Assembly: GCA_025937785.1 (NCBI GenBank)
Contig: JAICQQ010000004.1
Coordinates: forward strand, 1 to 64,000
Length of the DNA: 64,000 nt
Direction of reading: 5' to 3'
DNA from: Polyangiaceae bacterium
GTDB taxonomy: Bacteria; Myxococcota_A; Polyangia; Polyangiales; Polyangiaceae
Position 1 is the stretch's first letter. Each line of letters starts with the position of its first letter. The notes below the pieces were generated by a model. The model ran no database searches, was not told the origin of the DNA, and saw only the letters and a program-made list of their open reading frames with translations. Positions 16,778 to 25,053 of the stretch are shown here, piece after piece. The translations under genes were made by a program, and so were the position numbers.

Positions 16778-16812
16778 GCCGAACCCCGGTGACGTGTCCC
16801 GTGGGCGGCGAG

Positions 16813-18021
16813 TCAGGGCGCCGGCATCTCCGCGATCCACTGCCTCACCGCGGAGGCGCCTTCGTCGTCGATGAGCTCGCTGCCGACGGGCGGCATCGCC
16901 TGGCCCGTTTCGCGGGTGGTCATGCGCAGCGCCACGATGCTGCTGTCGGGGTCGCCCGCAACGATCCGGGTATCGAAGGAGGTTTCGCCTCCGCCGCCGT
17001 CGCCGCCGGGGAAATAGGTTTGGGCGGCTCGCTGACCCACCGAGGTGAGCACGGTCGGCGTGCTGGCGACGTCGCCCAGGTCGCCCGTGGGTAGCCAGAG
17101 GTACATGTCCACCATATTGGCGACGAACGAACGCGGCTGATGGCAGTTGCCGCAGTTGGCGTGCAGGTACCCGAGCGCCGCGCGTTCGGTGTCCGTGCCC
17201 GGGATCGTGAAGGGACCGGCTGGAGGATCGCTGAGCCTGTCTTCGTCGATGAGCTGCTGCAGCGTGACGCCTTCGCCGTCGTGCGAGAGCTGGAGAGCGG
17301 TGAATCCGAGCGCGATGTCCGGCATCTTGTCGTGGCAGTTGATGCATTGATTCTCGCTCGGGATGTCGTGTTCGGTGCCCGAGGCGTCGAAGACACCGTC
17401 CGGGCGGGCTTCAGCGTCCGTTTGCTCCTCGTTCCACTGAAAGGCCCGCAGAAACCACTCGCCTTCTTCGATCTTTTGCAGCAGGCGGGTTTCGACGCGA
17501 ACGCCATCGCGCGAGAACTCTTTGAACAGCTTGGTGCCGACCGGGTAGACCCAGTAGTCCATCTCGCTCGTGTCGATCTGGCTGCCCGCCGGTAGCTTGA
17601 TCCAGCGTTGCTTGACCGCGGTGTCGCTCCACAGCGCATGCTCCGGCGCGAAAGGCAACACGCCTTCGGTGATCGTCGTCATGTCGGCTTCGTAGAGTCC
17701 AGTCTCGGAGAGGAGCGCGGGAGCTACGAATTCGCCGCCCGTGCCCCCGCCCGTGGTCATCGTCGTGGTCGCACCGCTGCCTCCCTGAGAGGTACTGATG
17801 GAGCTGGTGCTCGCGGTGCTGGTCGACGTGACCGTGCCGCCGGCTCCCCCGGTCCCGCCAGCGCCGCCCGCGGAGACTGAGCTGCTGGCCGAGGTGTCGG
17901 TCGACGACGACGTCACCGTCGAGTCATCAGCGCTCGTCGAGTCATCAGCGCTCGTCGAGTCATCGGAGCAAGCCGCGAGCGTCAGAGTAGTACCAAGTAA
18001 CAAGAACAAGGAACGTTGCAC
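16813..18021 (-). CDS. Di-haem c-type cytochrome lipoprotein (SO_2930-like)
   Basis: A 402-residue exported protein. The signal peptide with lipobox LAAC is followed by a long Ser/Thr/Asp/Gly linker (to about residue 105). The catalytic or electron-transfer part shows LLSETGLY, then LWSDTAVKQRWIKLPAGSQI and YPVGTKLFKEFS, the pattern of SO_2930-type di-haem cytochromes. The two haem sites are CINCH (about residue 224) and CGNCH (about residue 290), so it should carry two covalent haems outside the inner membrane. I took GTG 18021, which gives a short normal signal peptide. TTG 18030 is nearly equivalent. The redox partner is unknown. Confidence 0.82.
   Translation of the reverse strand: MQRSLFLLLGTTLTLAACSDDSTSADDSTSADDSTVTSSSTDTSASSSVSAGGAGGTGGAGGTVTSTSTASTSSISTSQGGSGATTTMTTGGGTGGEFVAPALLSETGLYEADMTTITEGVLPFAPEHALWSDTAVKQRWIKLPAGSQIDTSEMDYWVYPVGTKLFKEFSRDGVRVETRLLQKIEEGEWFLRAFQWNEEQTDAEARPDGVFDASGTEHDIPSENQCINCHDKMPDIALGFTALQLSHDGEGVTLQQLIDEDRLSDPPAGPFTIPGTDTERAALGYLHANCGNCHQPRSFVANMVDMYLWLPTGDLGDVASTPTVLTSVGQRAAQTYFPGGDGGGGETSFDTRIVAGDPDSSIVALRMTTRETGQAMPPVGSELIDDEGASAVRQWIAEMPAP
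17918..17965. repeat. 18-base tandem repeat in the cytochrome linker
   Basis: About 2.7 copies of GTCGAGTCATCAGCGCTC. On the coding strand it encodes repeated Asp-Asp-Ser-Thr-Ser-Ala just after the lipobox Cys. It is a likely spot for length variation. Confidence 0.7.
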
Positions 18022-18061
18022 GGTGGGCAAGCATAGCCCAAAACCCTGCAAGGCACCCAGC

Positions 18062-18346
18062 TCAGTGCTTGCGATGCGCGCCCAAACCCGAGGCCACGAG
18101 CAAGAAGAGCCCCGCCACCGCACCGTACACCACCACACGCGGGACGCCTGCGCTGCTCTCCGCCTCGGCTGCGTCGTGGGCGTCGCTCGTGGGCTCGAGG
18201 GCACTCGTCAGCACGCTGCCCGTCGTCGCCGGAGCCGCCACTGCCGAGTCGGGGTCGCCGAAGAAAATGCCCCCCACGAGCGCGAGGCGGCTCGCCAGGC
18301 GCCGTGCCCCTGCTTCGCTCTGAATCTTCGCGTACTCCGTTGCCAT
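18062..18346 (-). CDS. Small membrane protein, unknown function
   Basis: A 94-residue protein starting MATEYAKIQSEAGARRLASR. A moderately hydrophobic stretch near residues 20-30 and an acidic Ala/Ser-rich middle are followed by one C-terminal membrane helix (VVVYGAVAGLFLLVASGLGA) and a short basic tail AHRKH. It is predicted to be tail-anchored with its C-terminus inside. No family is recognised. It lies between the cytochrome gene (41 bases) and queG (38 bases) on the same strand, so the three may share a transcript. Confidence 0.55.
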   Translation of the reverse strand: MATEYAKIQSEAGARRLASRLALVGGIFFGDPDSAVAAPATTGSVLTSALEPTSDAHDAAEAESSAGVPRVVVYGAVAGLFLLVASGLGAHRKH

Positions 18347-18383
18347 GGTGGCTCTCCGTCGAGTTGTCGACCCTGGCGTAGGG

Positions 18384-19649
18384 CTAGCCAAGCTTACTCA
18401 GCGCTGCAAGGGATTCCTCGGCTTCATCGCGCACCCAGGTCATCGGATCGTGGCGCGCGAGGGATGCGAGCGCGCGCGAGCACTCTGCCAGCTCCGCCGT
18501 CAGGCCCGCGAGCGGTAGTTCCCCCAGAGCCCAGGCGACGTGCCCGCGCACGAGATCGCTCGAGGATCCGAGCGCCGCGCGCAGCACCACGGTGGCGCCG
18601 GGGTCGCGGCTGTTGCCGAGCGCCACGGCGGCGTTGCGCTGTAACATGCGCCGCGTCGCACGTTCGAGGGCGCTCCCGCGGACCAGGCGGCGGTACCCCG
18701 CGGCGGAGAGCATCAGCAAATCTCGCAGGCTGAGCCCCAGCAATTCGGGGCGCGGGGCGAGCGCCGGCGACGCTGGGTGCTTGTCAGCGGCTGCGTTGTA
18801 CGGACATACGTCTTGGCACACGTCGCAGCCGAATACGCGGGCACCGATCGGTCGCCGGAGCTCGCGCGGGATGACGCCACGATGCTCGATGGTCAGGTAG
18901 GCGATGCAGCGGCGTGCGTCGAGCGTGTAGGCGTCGACGAATGCTCCCGTGGGGCAAGCGTCGAGGCACAGGCGACAGCGCCCGCAGCCGTCCGGCAGCG
19001 GGGTGCCGGGTTCGATCGACGCGTCCACGAGCAGCTCGCCGCTCAGGAAGTAGCTCCCGGCGCCCGGAATGATGCTCATCGTCGACTTGCCAATGAAGCC
19101 GACGCCAGCTTGGCGAGCAGCTTCGCGCTCCAAGAGCGGCGCGGTATCGACGCAGCTGCGTGCGAGCACCGCACGCCCGACGATGTCGGCGCAGGCCTGA
19201 GCGAGTTCTGCGAGCTTCGTTTTGACCACCCGGTGGTAGTCAGGCCCAAGCGCGTAGGCAGCGATCACCGCTTCGCCCGACGACTGTCCGAGCGCGGAGC
19301 CGCGTTTTCTGAGCTGCACCAGCCGTGAGCCACCGGCGTATGGCAGCGCCACCGAGATCAGCGTCTGAGCCTCTGGCAACAAGGTCCGAGGCGCGTTGCG
19401 CAGCCCGTACCGTTCGAGGTAGCCCATCGCTCCGTGCCGCGCGTGGGCGAGGAACTCTCGGAAATGGGCGCCGGCCTCCGCGTAGGGCGTGACCGGCGCG
19501 AAGCCCGTGCGGGCGAACCCGATCTCGGTAGCGGCTGCCACGATGCTCGCACGCCACTCAGCCGTAGGTCGTGGGCTCAGCGTGCGCGGTTCGTACCGCG
19601 CGACGCCGGCGCGTTCCGTTGGGCTGGTCGGTAGGCCAGGGTCGCTCAC
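18384..19649 (-). CDS. queG: Epoxyqueuosine reductase
   Basis: Catalyses the last step of queuosine synthesis, reducing epoxyqueuosine in tRNA with cobalamin and two [4Fe-4S] clusters. It has 421 residues. The N-terminal domain includes HGAMGYLERYGLRNAPRTLL and the cobalamin-binding region with VDTAPLLEREAARQAGVGFIGK (the Asp here is catalytic in the family). The ferredoxin-like Cys motifs are CGRCRLCLDACPTGA and CDVCQDVCPYN with an intervening RRCIAYLTIEHRG. C-terminal HEAT-like repeats (RNAAVALGNSRDP, VRGHVAWALGELP) form the tRNA-binding end. No other queuosine gene is nearby. Confidence 0.96.
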   Translation of the reverse strand: MSDPGLPTSPTERAGVARYEPRTLSPRPTAEWRASIVAAATEIGFARTGFAPVTPYAEAGAHFREFLAHARHGAMGYLERYGLRNAPRTLLPEAQTLISVALPYAGGSRLVQLRKRGSALGQSSGEAVIAAYALGPDYHRVVKTKLAELAQACADIVGRAVLARSCVDTAPLLEREAARQAGVGFIGKSTMSIIPGAGSYFLSGELLVDASIEPGTPLPDGCGRCRLCLDACPTGAFVDAYTLDARRCIAYLTIEHRGVIPRELRRPIGARVFGCDVCQDVCPYNAAADKHPASPALAPRPELLGLSLRDLLMLSAAGYRRLVRGSALERATRRMLQRNAAVALGNSRDPGATVVLRAALGSSSDLVRGHVAWALGELPLAGLTAELAECSRALASLARHDPMTWVRDEAEESLAALSKLG

Positions 19650-19903
19650 TGCCGCAGCCTAGCCCCGCGGCGGAACAGGAGCACCTGCTACTGCGGGGTC
19701 GGACCGGTGCCGTCGGTTTCGGGAGAGAATTGCTGGTTGCGGAGAGGAGCGCGAAGGCTAGGGTTCCGCATCCCGGCGGCACCGACGCTGAAAATGGGGG
19801 CGCGGGAATAAATCGGCACCCTTTCAGGTACGTCCTGCCGCAAAGGTTCCGAGCAAATACTGGTTCGAATCGCCGACGCTTTCGGCTAGGTAGCGGGGCT
19901 AGC

Positions 19904-20992
19904 GTGATCGAAATATCCGAGCTTTATAAGTACTACGGCGACCGCCGCGCGGTGGGCCCGCTGTCGGTGCGCATCGAGAAGGGCCAGGTCGTGGGCCTCT
20001 TGGGCCTCAACGGCGCCGGTAAGACCACGACGTTGCGCATTTTGGCGTGCGACCTGTTGCCCACCAGCGGCACCGTGCGTATCGACGGGCTCGACGTGGT
20101 GGACGTCCCCGACCAGGTCAAGGCGCGCGTCGGTTATCTGCCCGACACGCCCCCCGTCTACCCGGAGATGAGCATCAGCGAGTACCTGACCTTCGCGGCG
20201 CGCTTACGCGGCGTGCCGAAGGCAGATCTTCAGAAACGGGTGGACGAAGCCATCGATCAGACCGAGCTCGGCGACGAGCGGGATTCGCTCATCGAGTCGC
20301 TGTCCCACGGCTTTCGGCAACGCGTGGGCATCGCTCAGGCGATCGTGCACCGGCCGGCCTTCGTGGTGCTCGACGAGCCCATTTCGGGGCTCGACCCAGC
20401 GCAGATCGTCGAGATGCGATCGCTCGTGCGTAGCTTGAGCGGCGAGCACACCGTGGTCGTCTCGAGCCACAACCTGCCCGAGATCAGCGAAACCTGCGAC
20501 CGGCTGCTGGTGATCAAGAGTGGGCGGATCGTCGCCGACGGGACCGAGCAGGATCTGACGGCGTCCCGACAGGGCATGCGCATCGAAGTCACCGTGCGCG
20601 GCACGGGGCCGACGTCCGAGGTGGCCGCGTCCAGCCAGGCAGTTCTGAGCGGGCTCGCTGCGGTGCATGACGTGCGCATCCAGAAGCCGAGCGAGCCGGG
20701 CGAGGGGATCGCCACCCTCGGTATCAGCGCCGACGCCGATGTCCGCGATCTGGTGTGTCGCACCTTGATCGACAAGGGGTTCCGGCTCTTGGAGCTTTCG
20801 CGCGCGGAACGTGAGCTCGAACAGGCGTTCCTGCAGCTGCTGGCTTCCGGGCGCGAATCCGCCTCGAGCTCGCGAGCTCCCAGCGACCCGGACCTGGCAC
20901 CGGACTCTGCCGACGCAGCCGCGGATGCCTCCGAAGCAGACGACGACGTCGTCGAGAGTCGACCCCCGGAGAACAAGGAGACCGCGTCATGA
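19904..20992 (+). CDS. ABC transporter ATP-binding protein, GldA-like
   Basis: The ATPase of a four-gene Gld-type ABC system (362 residues). Walker A is GLNGAGKTTT (about residue 35), the signature LSHGFRQRVGIAQA and Walker B VVLDEPISGLDP are intact, and the switch His is in VVVSSHNLPE. An acidic Ala/Asp/Ser-rich tail of about 45 residues follows the C-terminal domain. I chose GTG 19904 because VIEISELYKYYGDRRAV matches the usual N-terminus. The longer frame upstream is unlike the family. It overlaps the permease gene by ATGA. The 254 bases upstream, divergent from queG, hold no other gene. Confidence 0.93.
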   Translation: MIEISELYKYYGDRRAVGPLSVRIEKGQVVGLLGLNGAGKTTTLRILACDLLPTSGTVRIDGLDVVDVPDQVKARVGYLPDTPPVYPEMSISEYLTFAARLRGVPKADLQKRVDEAIDQTELGDERDSLIESLSHGFRQRVGIAQAIVHRPAFVVLDEPISGLDPAQIVEMRSLVRSLSGEHTVVVSSHNLPEISETCDRLLVIKSGRIVADGTEQDLTASRQGMRIEVTVRGTGPTSEVAASSQAVLSGLAAVHDVRIQKPSEPGEGIATLGISADADVRDLVCRTLIDKGFRLLELSRAERELEQAFLQLLASGRESASSSRAPSDPDLAPDSADAAADASEADDDVVESRPPENKETAS

Positions 20993-21711
20993 GTGCTGCT
21001 CTTTTGATCGCGCGGCGCGAACTCTTTTCGTATTTTCGCTCACCGCTCGCCGCCACGGTGATCGCGGCCGCGCTCCTGATCGACGGTATCGTCTTCTACT
21101 GGAAGGGGCTGTCCGAAAAGGTGCTGAGCGCGGTAGCCCTGGCCGAGTTCAACTGGGTCGCCGGCGGAACGGCGTTTCTCGCCGGGCTGGTGCTCGCGAT
21201 GCGATTGGTGGCTGAAGAGCGACAGACCGGCTCGATCACCCTGATAAACACCGCCCCCCTGAAGGACTCGCAGATCGTCGCCGGCAAGTTCTTGTCGGCC
21301 TTCCTGATGGTGCTGCTGAAGACGGCGCTCACCGTGTACATGCCGCTGCTCTTGTTCGTGAACGGCAAGGTCAGCGTTGGACATATTTGCGTGGGCTACG
21401 CCGGGATCTTGCTCTACGCAGCCGCAGGTACGGCGATCGGCCTGTTCGGTTCGGCGCTCGCCCGTTCACAGGTGGTGGCCGTCATCATCAGCATCGCGAT
21501 CGCTGCTGCGCTGGTGTTGATGTGGGCCGTGGCCAAAGCCACCGACCCGCCCATCAACACGTTTCTGGCGCACTTGGCACTGCACCACGACAACCAGGTG
21601 CCCTTCATGCAGGGGCGCTTGGAGCTTGGCGGGGTGGTCTACTACCTGGCTGTGACTTGGTTCTTCCTGCTGGCGGCGACCAAGGTTTTGGAGGCTCGGC
21701 GCTGGCGATGA
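20989..21711 (+). CDS. ABC transporter permease, GldF/NosY-like
   Basis: The membrane subunit paired with the upstream ATPase, 240 residues with about six hydrophobic segments. LLIARRELFSYFRSPLA at the N-terminus and the EERQTGSITLINTAPL motif are typical of GldF-like and ABC-2 permeases. In Bacteroidetes, GldA, GldF and GldG form one ABC complex needed for gliding. Related operons in other phyla have unknown substrates. It is joined by ATGA overlaps to the genes on both sides, implying translational coupling. Confidence 0.9.
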   Translation: MSAALLIARRELFSYFRSPLAATVIAAALLIDGIVFYWKGLSEKVLSAVALAEFNWVAGGTAFLAGLVLAMRLVAEERQTGSITLINTAPLKDSQIVAGKFLSAFLMVLLKTALTVYMPLLLFVNGKVSVGHICVGYAGILLYAAAGTAIGLFGSALARSQVVAVIISIAIAAALVLMWAVAKATDPPINTFLAHLALHHDNQVPFMQGRLELGGVVYYLAVTWFFLLAATKVLEARRWR

Positions 21712-23975
21712 ACGACGACAAGAAAGTACACGTCGAGGACACTGGAGCCTCCGACAGGGACGGCGGGGCGCCGATCGGGTCCGCGAAGGCCTCGGCTGCG
21801 CCCGGAGCTCCGGCCAAGCGCGTGGCGCCCGGGGGGCACGGCGCTTCCGGGGGGCACGGCGCTCCCGCCTGGATCGTCCCCGTGTACCTGTCGGGTTTGG
21901 TCTTGGTCTTCGCCGGCCAGCGCGCGCTGTCAGCCCTGGAGAGCGGCGCGACGATGCTGACCCTGGCCGGTGCGGTGCTGGTCCTGATGGCGACGCTCCT
22001 GCGCTTTTCGCCCAAGTTCGGCGCCGCGGGCGAGCGCGGCAGCATCGAAACATTGATGCGCGTCACGTCGCTCGTGGGGCTGGTAGCGCTGGCGATCTAT
22101 GGTGTCACCACGGAGTGGGGCCAAGAACGCTTCGGGATCGCGGCGCAAGAACTGCAGAGCCGGGAGCGTACGCTCGCGGTGCTGCGGGTCGTGTGGCTCG
22201 TGTTATTGGCGGTGGCGCTGGTGCCGATGGCGTTTGCCGAGGCGTCGCTGCGGCCGATGCGACGTGCCGAGCGACCCGAGGCCCGGCGGGTTCGTGCAGC
22301 AGCGGCCGCGGGCCTGACGCTGGCGCTGGCGCTCGTCTACGGCGCGCTCTTCGTGTTCGCTGCGGACACGGCGGACGTCAAGGTCGACTACTCGTACTTC
22401 AAGACATCGGGTCCCGGCGAAGCCACCAAGAAGATGGCCCAGAGCCTCGAAGACCAAGTGCAAGTGACCGCGTTCTTCCCCGAGGTGAACGAGGTCAAGA
22501 GCGAGGTCGAAGGTTACCTGAAGGAGCTCAGCAAGGCCGCGCCGAAGCTCAAGGTGGAAATGACCGACCGCCTGCTCGAGCCGAAGAAGGCGCGTGATCT
22601 ACGGGCCACGCAGGATGGAACGATCGTGTTGGCCAAGGGCAAGGTGACGCGATCGGTCGTGGTAGGCACCGAGCTCGACAGCGCGCGCAGTAAGCTGAAG
22701 ACACTCGACCGCGACCTTCAGGCGCAGCTGCTGAAGCTCGCGCGGGCTCGGCGCACCGTGTACATGACCGTCGGCCACGGAGAGCTCAACGACAAAGGCG
22801 CCAACGTGGCCGAAGGACGCTCCGCTCAGATCGTGCAAGAGCTGTTGCGCAAGCAGAACTACACCGTCAAGGATCTGGGACTTGGTCAGGGGCTCGGCAA
22901 CGAGCTGCCGGCGGACGCCGACGTCGTGATCGTGCTGGGTCCCACCGAGCCTTTTGCCCGCGAAGAGGTGGCCGCGTTGAAGCGCTGGGTCGACGGCGGC
23001 GGCAAGCTGCTGCTGGCGCTCGATCCGGACGCCGTTTCGGCGGCGGATCTGGTGCGCGCGCCCGGCGCCGTGCCGGCCGAAGCCTTGGCGCCGGGCGAGC
23101 CCGCGCCGGCGGGGTCGGCGGCAGCGCCAGCGCCAGCGTCACCCTCGGCAGCGCCGGCGGGGGCCAGAGCGGTACCAGCCGCACCCGTGGCCAGGGCAGC
23201 CTCCGATGCTGCGAATCCCTTCGGCTTCGGCGAGCTACTCCAGGGGTTGGGACTCATTTACTCGCCGACGGTGCTCGCGAACGAGAACAAGCACGTGCGG
23301 CGCCGTTACAACGACTCGGATCGGGTCATGCTCGTCACGTCCGGGTTCTCGTCGCACGCTTCGGTGTCTACCCTGAGCCGCAACGCTTCGAGCTTGGTCG
23401 TCGTGGCTTCCGGCGCCGGCAGCCTGGAGGGCGCTCCGAACTCGGATGGTCCCAACTACAAAGTAGACTTCGCGATTCGGTCGGAACCCGACACGTTCGC
23501 GGACGCCGACCGCAACTTCGCTCGCGACAAGAGCAACGAGCCCGCGAAGACATACAACATCGCGGCCGCCGTGAGTAGACAGCTCGGCGCGAAGGCCCCG
23601 AAGAAGAAGCCGGACACCAAGGACAAGCCGCACGCGCACGGTGATTCGGAGGCCGAGTCAGATCCGCTCGAAGATCTGAACGAAACTCGAGCGTTCGTCA
23701 TCAGCGATGCCGACGCACTCAGCGACCTCGTACTGGCGAACGTGCCGGGCAACCAGTACCTGTTCGTCGACGCCATTCGTTGGCTGGGTGGCGAGGAAAG
23801 CTGGGCGGGTCAGCAAACGACCGAAGAGGACGTGACCATCGAGCACACCAAGAAGGAAGACCAAGTGTGGTTCTATTCGACGATCTTCGGAGCCCCGGCG
23901 CTGGTGCTCGGCGCGGGCCTGTTCGCTAGCCGGCGCGCGCGCCAACGCAAGGAGCATCGGGGAGGGAAGCGATGA
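21708..23975 (+). CDS. GldG-like ABC auxiliary protein
   Basis: A 755-residue membrane protein. A Gly/His/Ala-rich cytoplasmic start carries a short repeat (GGHGA twice). Four or so membrane helices lie between residues 45 and 225. A large soluble domain follows with the GldG-type pattern YSYFKTSGPGEATKKMAQSL, VQVTAFFPEVNEVKSEVEGY, and VYMTVGHGELN. It continues ADVVIVLGPTEPFAREEVAALKRWV...GGKLLLALDPDA, has a Pro/Ala low-complexity loop and ends with a C-terminal membrane helix. This domain is thought to be extracytoplasmic. The start ATG overlaps the permease stop as ATGA. A longer upstream reading is out of keeping with that overlap. Confidence 0.88.
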   Translation: MNDDKKVHVEDTGASDRDGGAPIGSAKASAAPGAPAKRVAPGGHGASGGHGAPAWIVPVYLSGLVLVFAGQRALSALESGATMLTLAGAVLVLMATLLRFSPKFGAAGERGSIETLMRVTSLVGLVALAIYGVTTEWGQERFGIAAQELQSRERTLAVLRVVWLVLLAVALVPMAFAEASLRPMRRAERPEARRVRAAAAAGLTLALALVYGALFVFAADTADVKVDYSYFKTSGPGEATKKMAQSLEDQVQVTAFFPEVNEVKSEVEGYLKELSKAAPKLKVEMTDRLLEPKKARDLRATQDGTIVLAKGKVTRSVVVGTELDSARSKLKTLDRDLQAQLLKLARARRTVYMTVGHGELNDKGANVAEGRSAQIVQELLRKQNYTVKDLGLGQGLGNELPADADVVIVLGPTEPFAREEVAALKRWVDGGGKLLLALDPDAVSAADLVRAPGAVPAEALAPGEPAPAGSAAAPAPASPSAAPAGARAVPAAPVARAASDAANPFGFGELLQGLGLIYSPTVLANENKHVRRRYNDSDRVMLVTSGFSSHASVSTLSRNASSLVVVASGAGSLEGAPNSDGPNYKVDFAIRSEPDTFADADRNFARDKSNEPAKTYNIAAAVSRQLGAKAPKKKPDTKDKPHAHGDSEAESDPLEDLNETRAFVISDADALSDLVLANVPGNQYLFVDAIRWLGGEESWAGQQTTEEDVTIEHTKKEDQVWFYSTIFGAPALVLGAGLFASRRARQRKEHRGGKR

Positions 23976-25039
23976 GCGCCTTCAAGAGCGTGGGCGTGCA
24001 CCTGGCCCTAGCGGTCGTGGCGGGAATTACGGCGTTGTCGCTATGGACGAAGGAATCAGAGCCGGAAGCTGCCGCCACGGCCTCGGCGCGCGTTCAGGTT
24101 TGGTCCGGTACGCCCGACCAGCTCGACTTCGTGGCGTTCGAAGGCAAAGAGCTGAAGGTCAAACTCGAGCCGAAGAAAGACGAACTCGGACGCTGGTTCG
24201 TGGTGCATTTGAACCAGGTCAAGCGGCAGCCGAAGCCGCCCGAAGACCCGCACGCCCCCCCAAAAAACCCGCACGCTCCGGCGGCCGCCCCCGAGGGCAA
24301 AGGTGAGTGGGTGAAGTCGAGCTTCGTTTCGGTGAAAGAGGGCACCACCCTGGTCGAGGCGCTGGCTCCGCTGATGGCGTTGCGCGCGATCGGACGCGTC
24401 GACAAGGAGCGCGCGGAGGAGTTCGGATTCGACAAGCCCGAAGGCACGTTGACGGTGAAGCTGAAGGGCACCGAGCACAAGCTGACCGTCGGTGGGCTGA
24501 CGCCGGGTGGCGGCGATCGTTACGTGCGCCTTGCTGGCTCGAACGAAGCCTATGCCGTGCCTGGAGACGCGCTGCGCGGCATCCTGCAGCCCGACACGCG
24601 CCTGCTCGAGACCAACCTGCACCAATTCGACATCGCCGACGTGAAGCGTGTGAAGGTGACGCATGGCAACAAGAGCCGCGAGTTCTTGCGCGTCGAAGGC
24701 AAGCCCAACGCTTGGGCGAGCACCGACAAGCCCCTGGAACAGGACGAAACCGCGGTCAACTGGTTGAGCAAGGTCGATCGCCTGCGCGTCAGCGAATACC
24801 TCGCTGCGCAGCCACCGCCGCTCGGGGCGAACGCGCTCGAGCTGCGCGTGGAGTACTTCGACGCCAAGCGGAGCCTCGGTTTCACCGAGTTGTTCAAGCT
24901 GCTGGGCGACCCGGGCGCCGAGGGCAAGGACAAGTACATCGTGCGCACCGAGACCACGCGCTGGTACGGGGAGGTGCTGGCTTCCCGGGCGGAACAAGTC
25001 GTGAGCGACGTCGGCTCGGTCGTCAGCGGCGGCAAGTAG
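23972..25039 (+). CDS. DUF4340-domain membrane-anchored protein
   Basis: The last gene of the Gld-like operon, 355 residues. One N-terminal membrane helix (about residues 8-25) is followed by a soluble region with the DUF4340 look: ERAEEFGFDKPEGTLTVKLKG, LTVGGLTPGGGDRYVRLAGS and an ending with TRWYGEVLASRAEQVV. A Pro/His-rich insert lies near residue 90. DUF4340 proteins often sit beside GldG-like ABC genes, and their role is unknown. It overlaps the previous gene by ATGA and ends 14 bases before a convergent gene. Confidence 0.85.
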   Translation: MSAFKSVGVHLALAVVAGITALSLWTKESEPEAAATASARVQVWSGTPDQLDFVAFEGKELKVKLEPKKDELGRWFVVHLNQVKRQPKPPEDPHAPPKNPHAPAAAPEGKGEWVKSSFVSVKEGTTLVEALAPLMALRAIGRVDKERAEEFGFDKPEGTLTVKLKGTEHKLTVGGLTPGGGDRYVRLAGSNEAYAVPGDALRGILQPDTRLLETNLHQFDIADVKRVKVTHGNKSREFLRVEGKPNAWASTDKPLEQDETAVNWLSKVDRLRVSEYLAAQPPPLGANALELRVEYFDAKRSLGFTELFKLLGDPGAEGKDKYIVRTETTRWYGEVLASRAEQVVSDVGSVVSGGK

Positions 25040-25053
25040 CCACAGCGGGCAGC

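Noticed and set aside
19850-19890. GGTTCGAATCGCC, resembling a tRNA T-loop
   Set aside because: The flanking bases do not form a T-stem, and no acceptor, D or anticodon arm is found upstream.
21831-21867. Short repeat encoding GGHGASGGHGA in the GldG-like protein
   Set aside because: Only two copies within a low-complexity coding stretch; no sign of a separate element.
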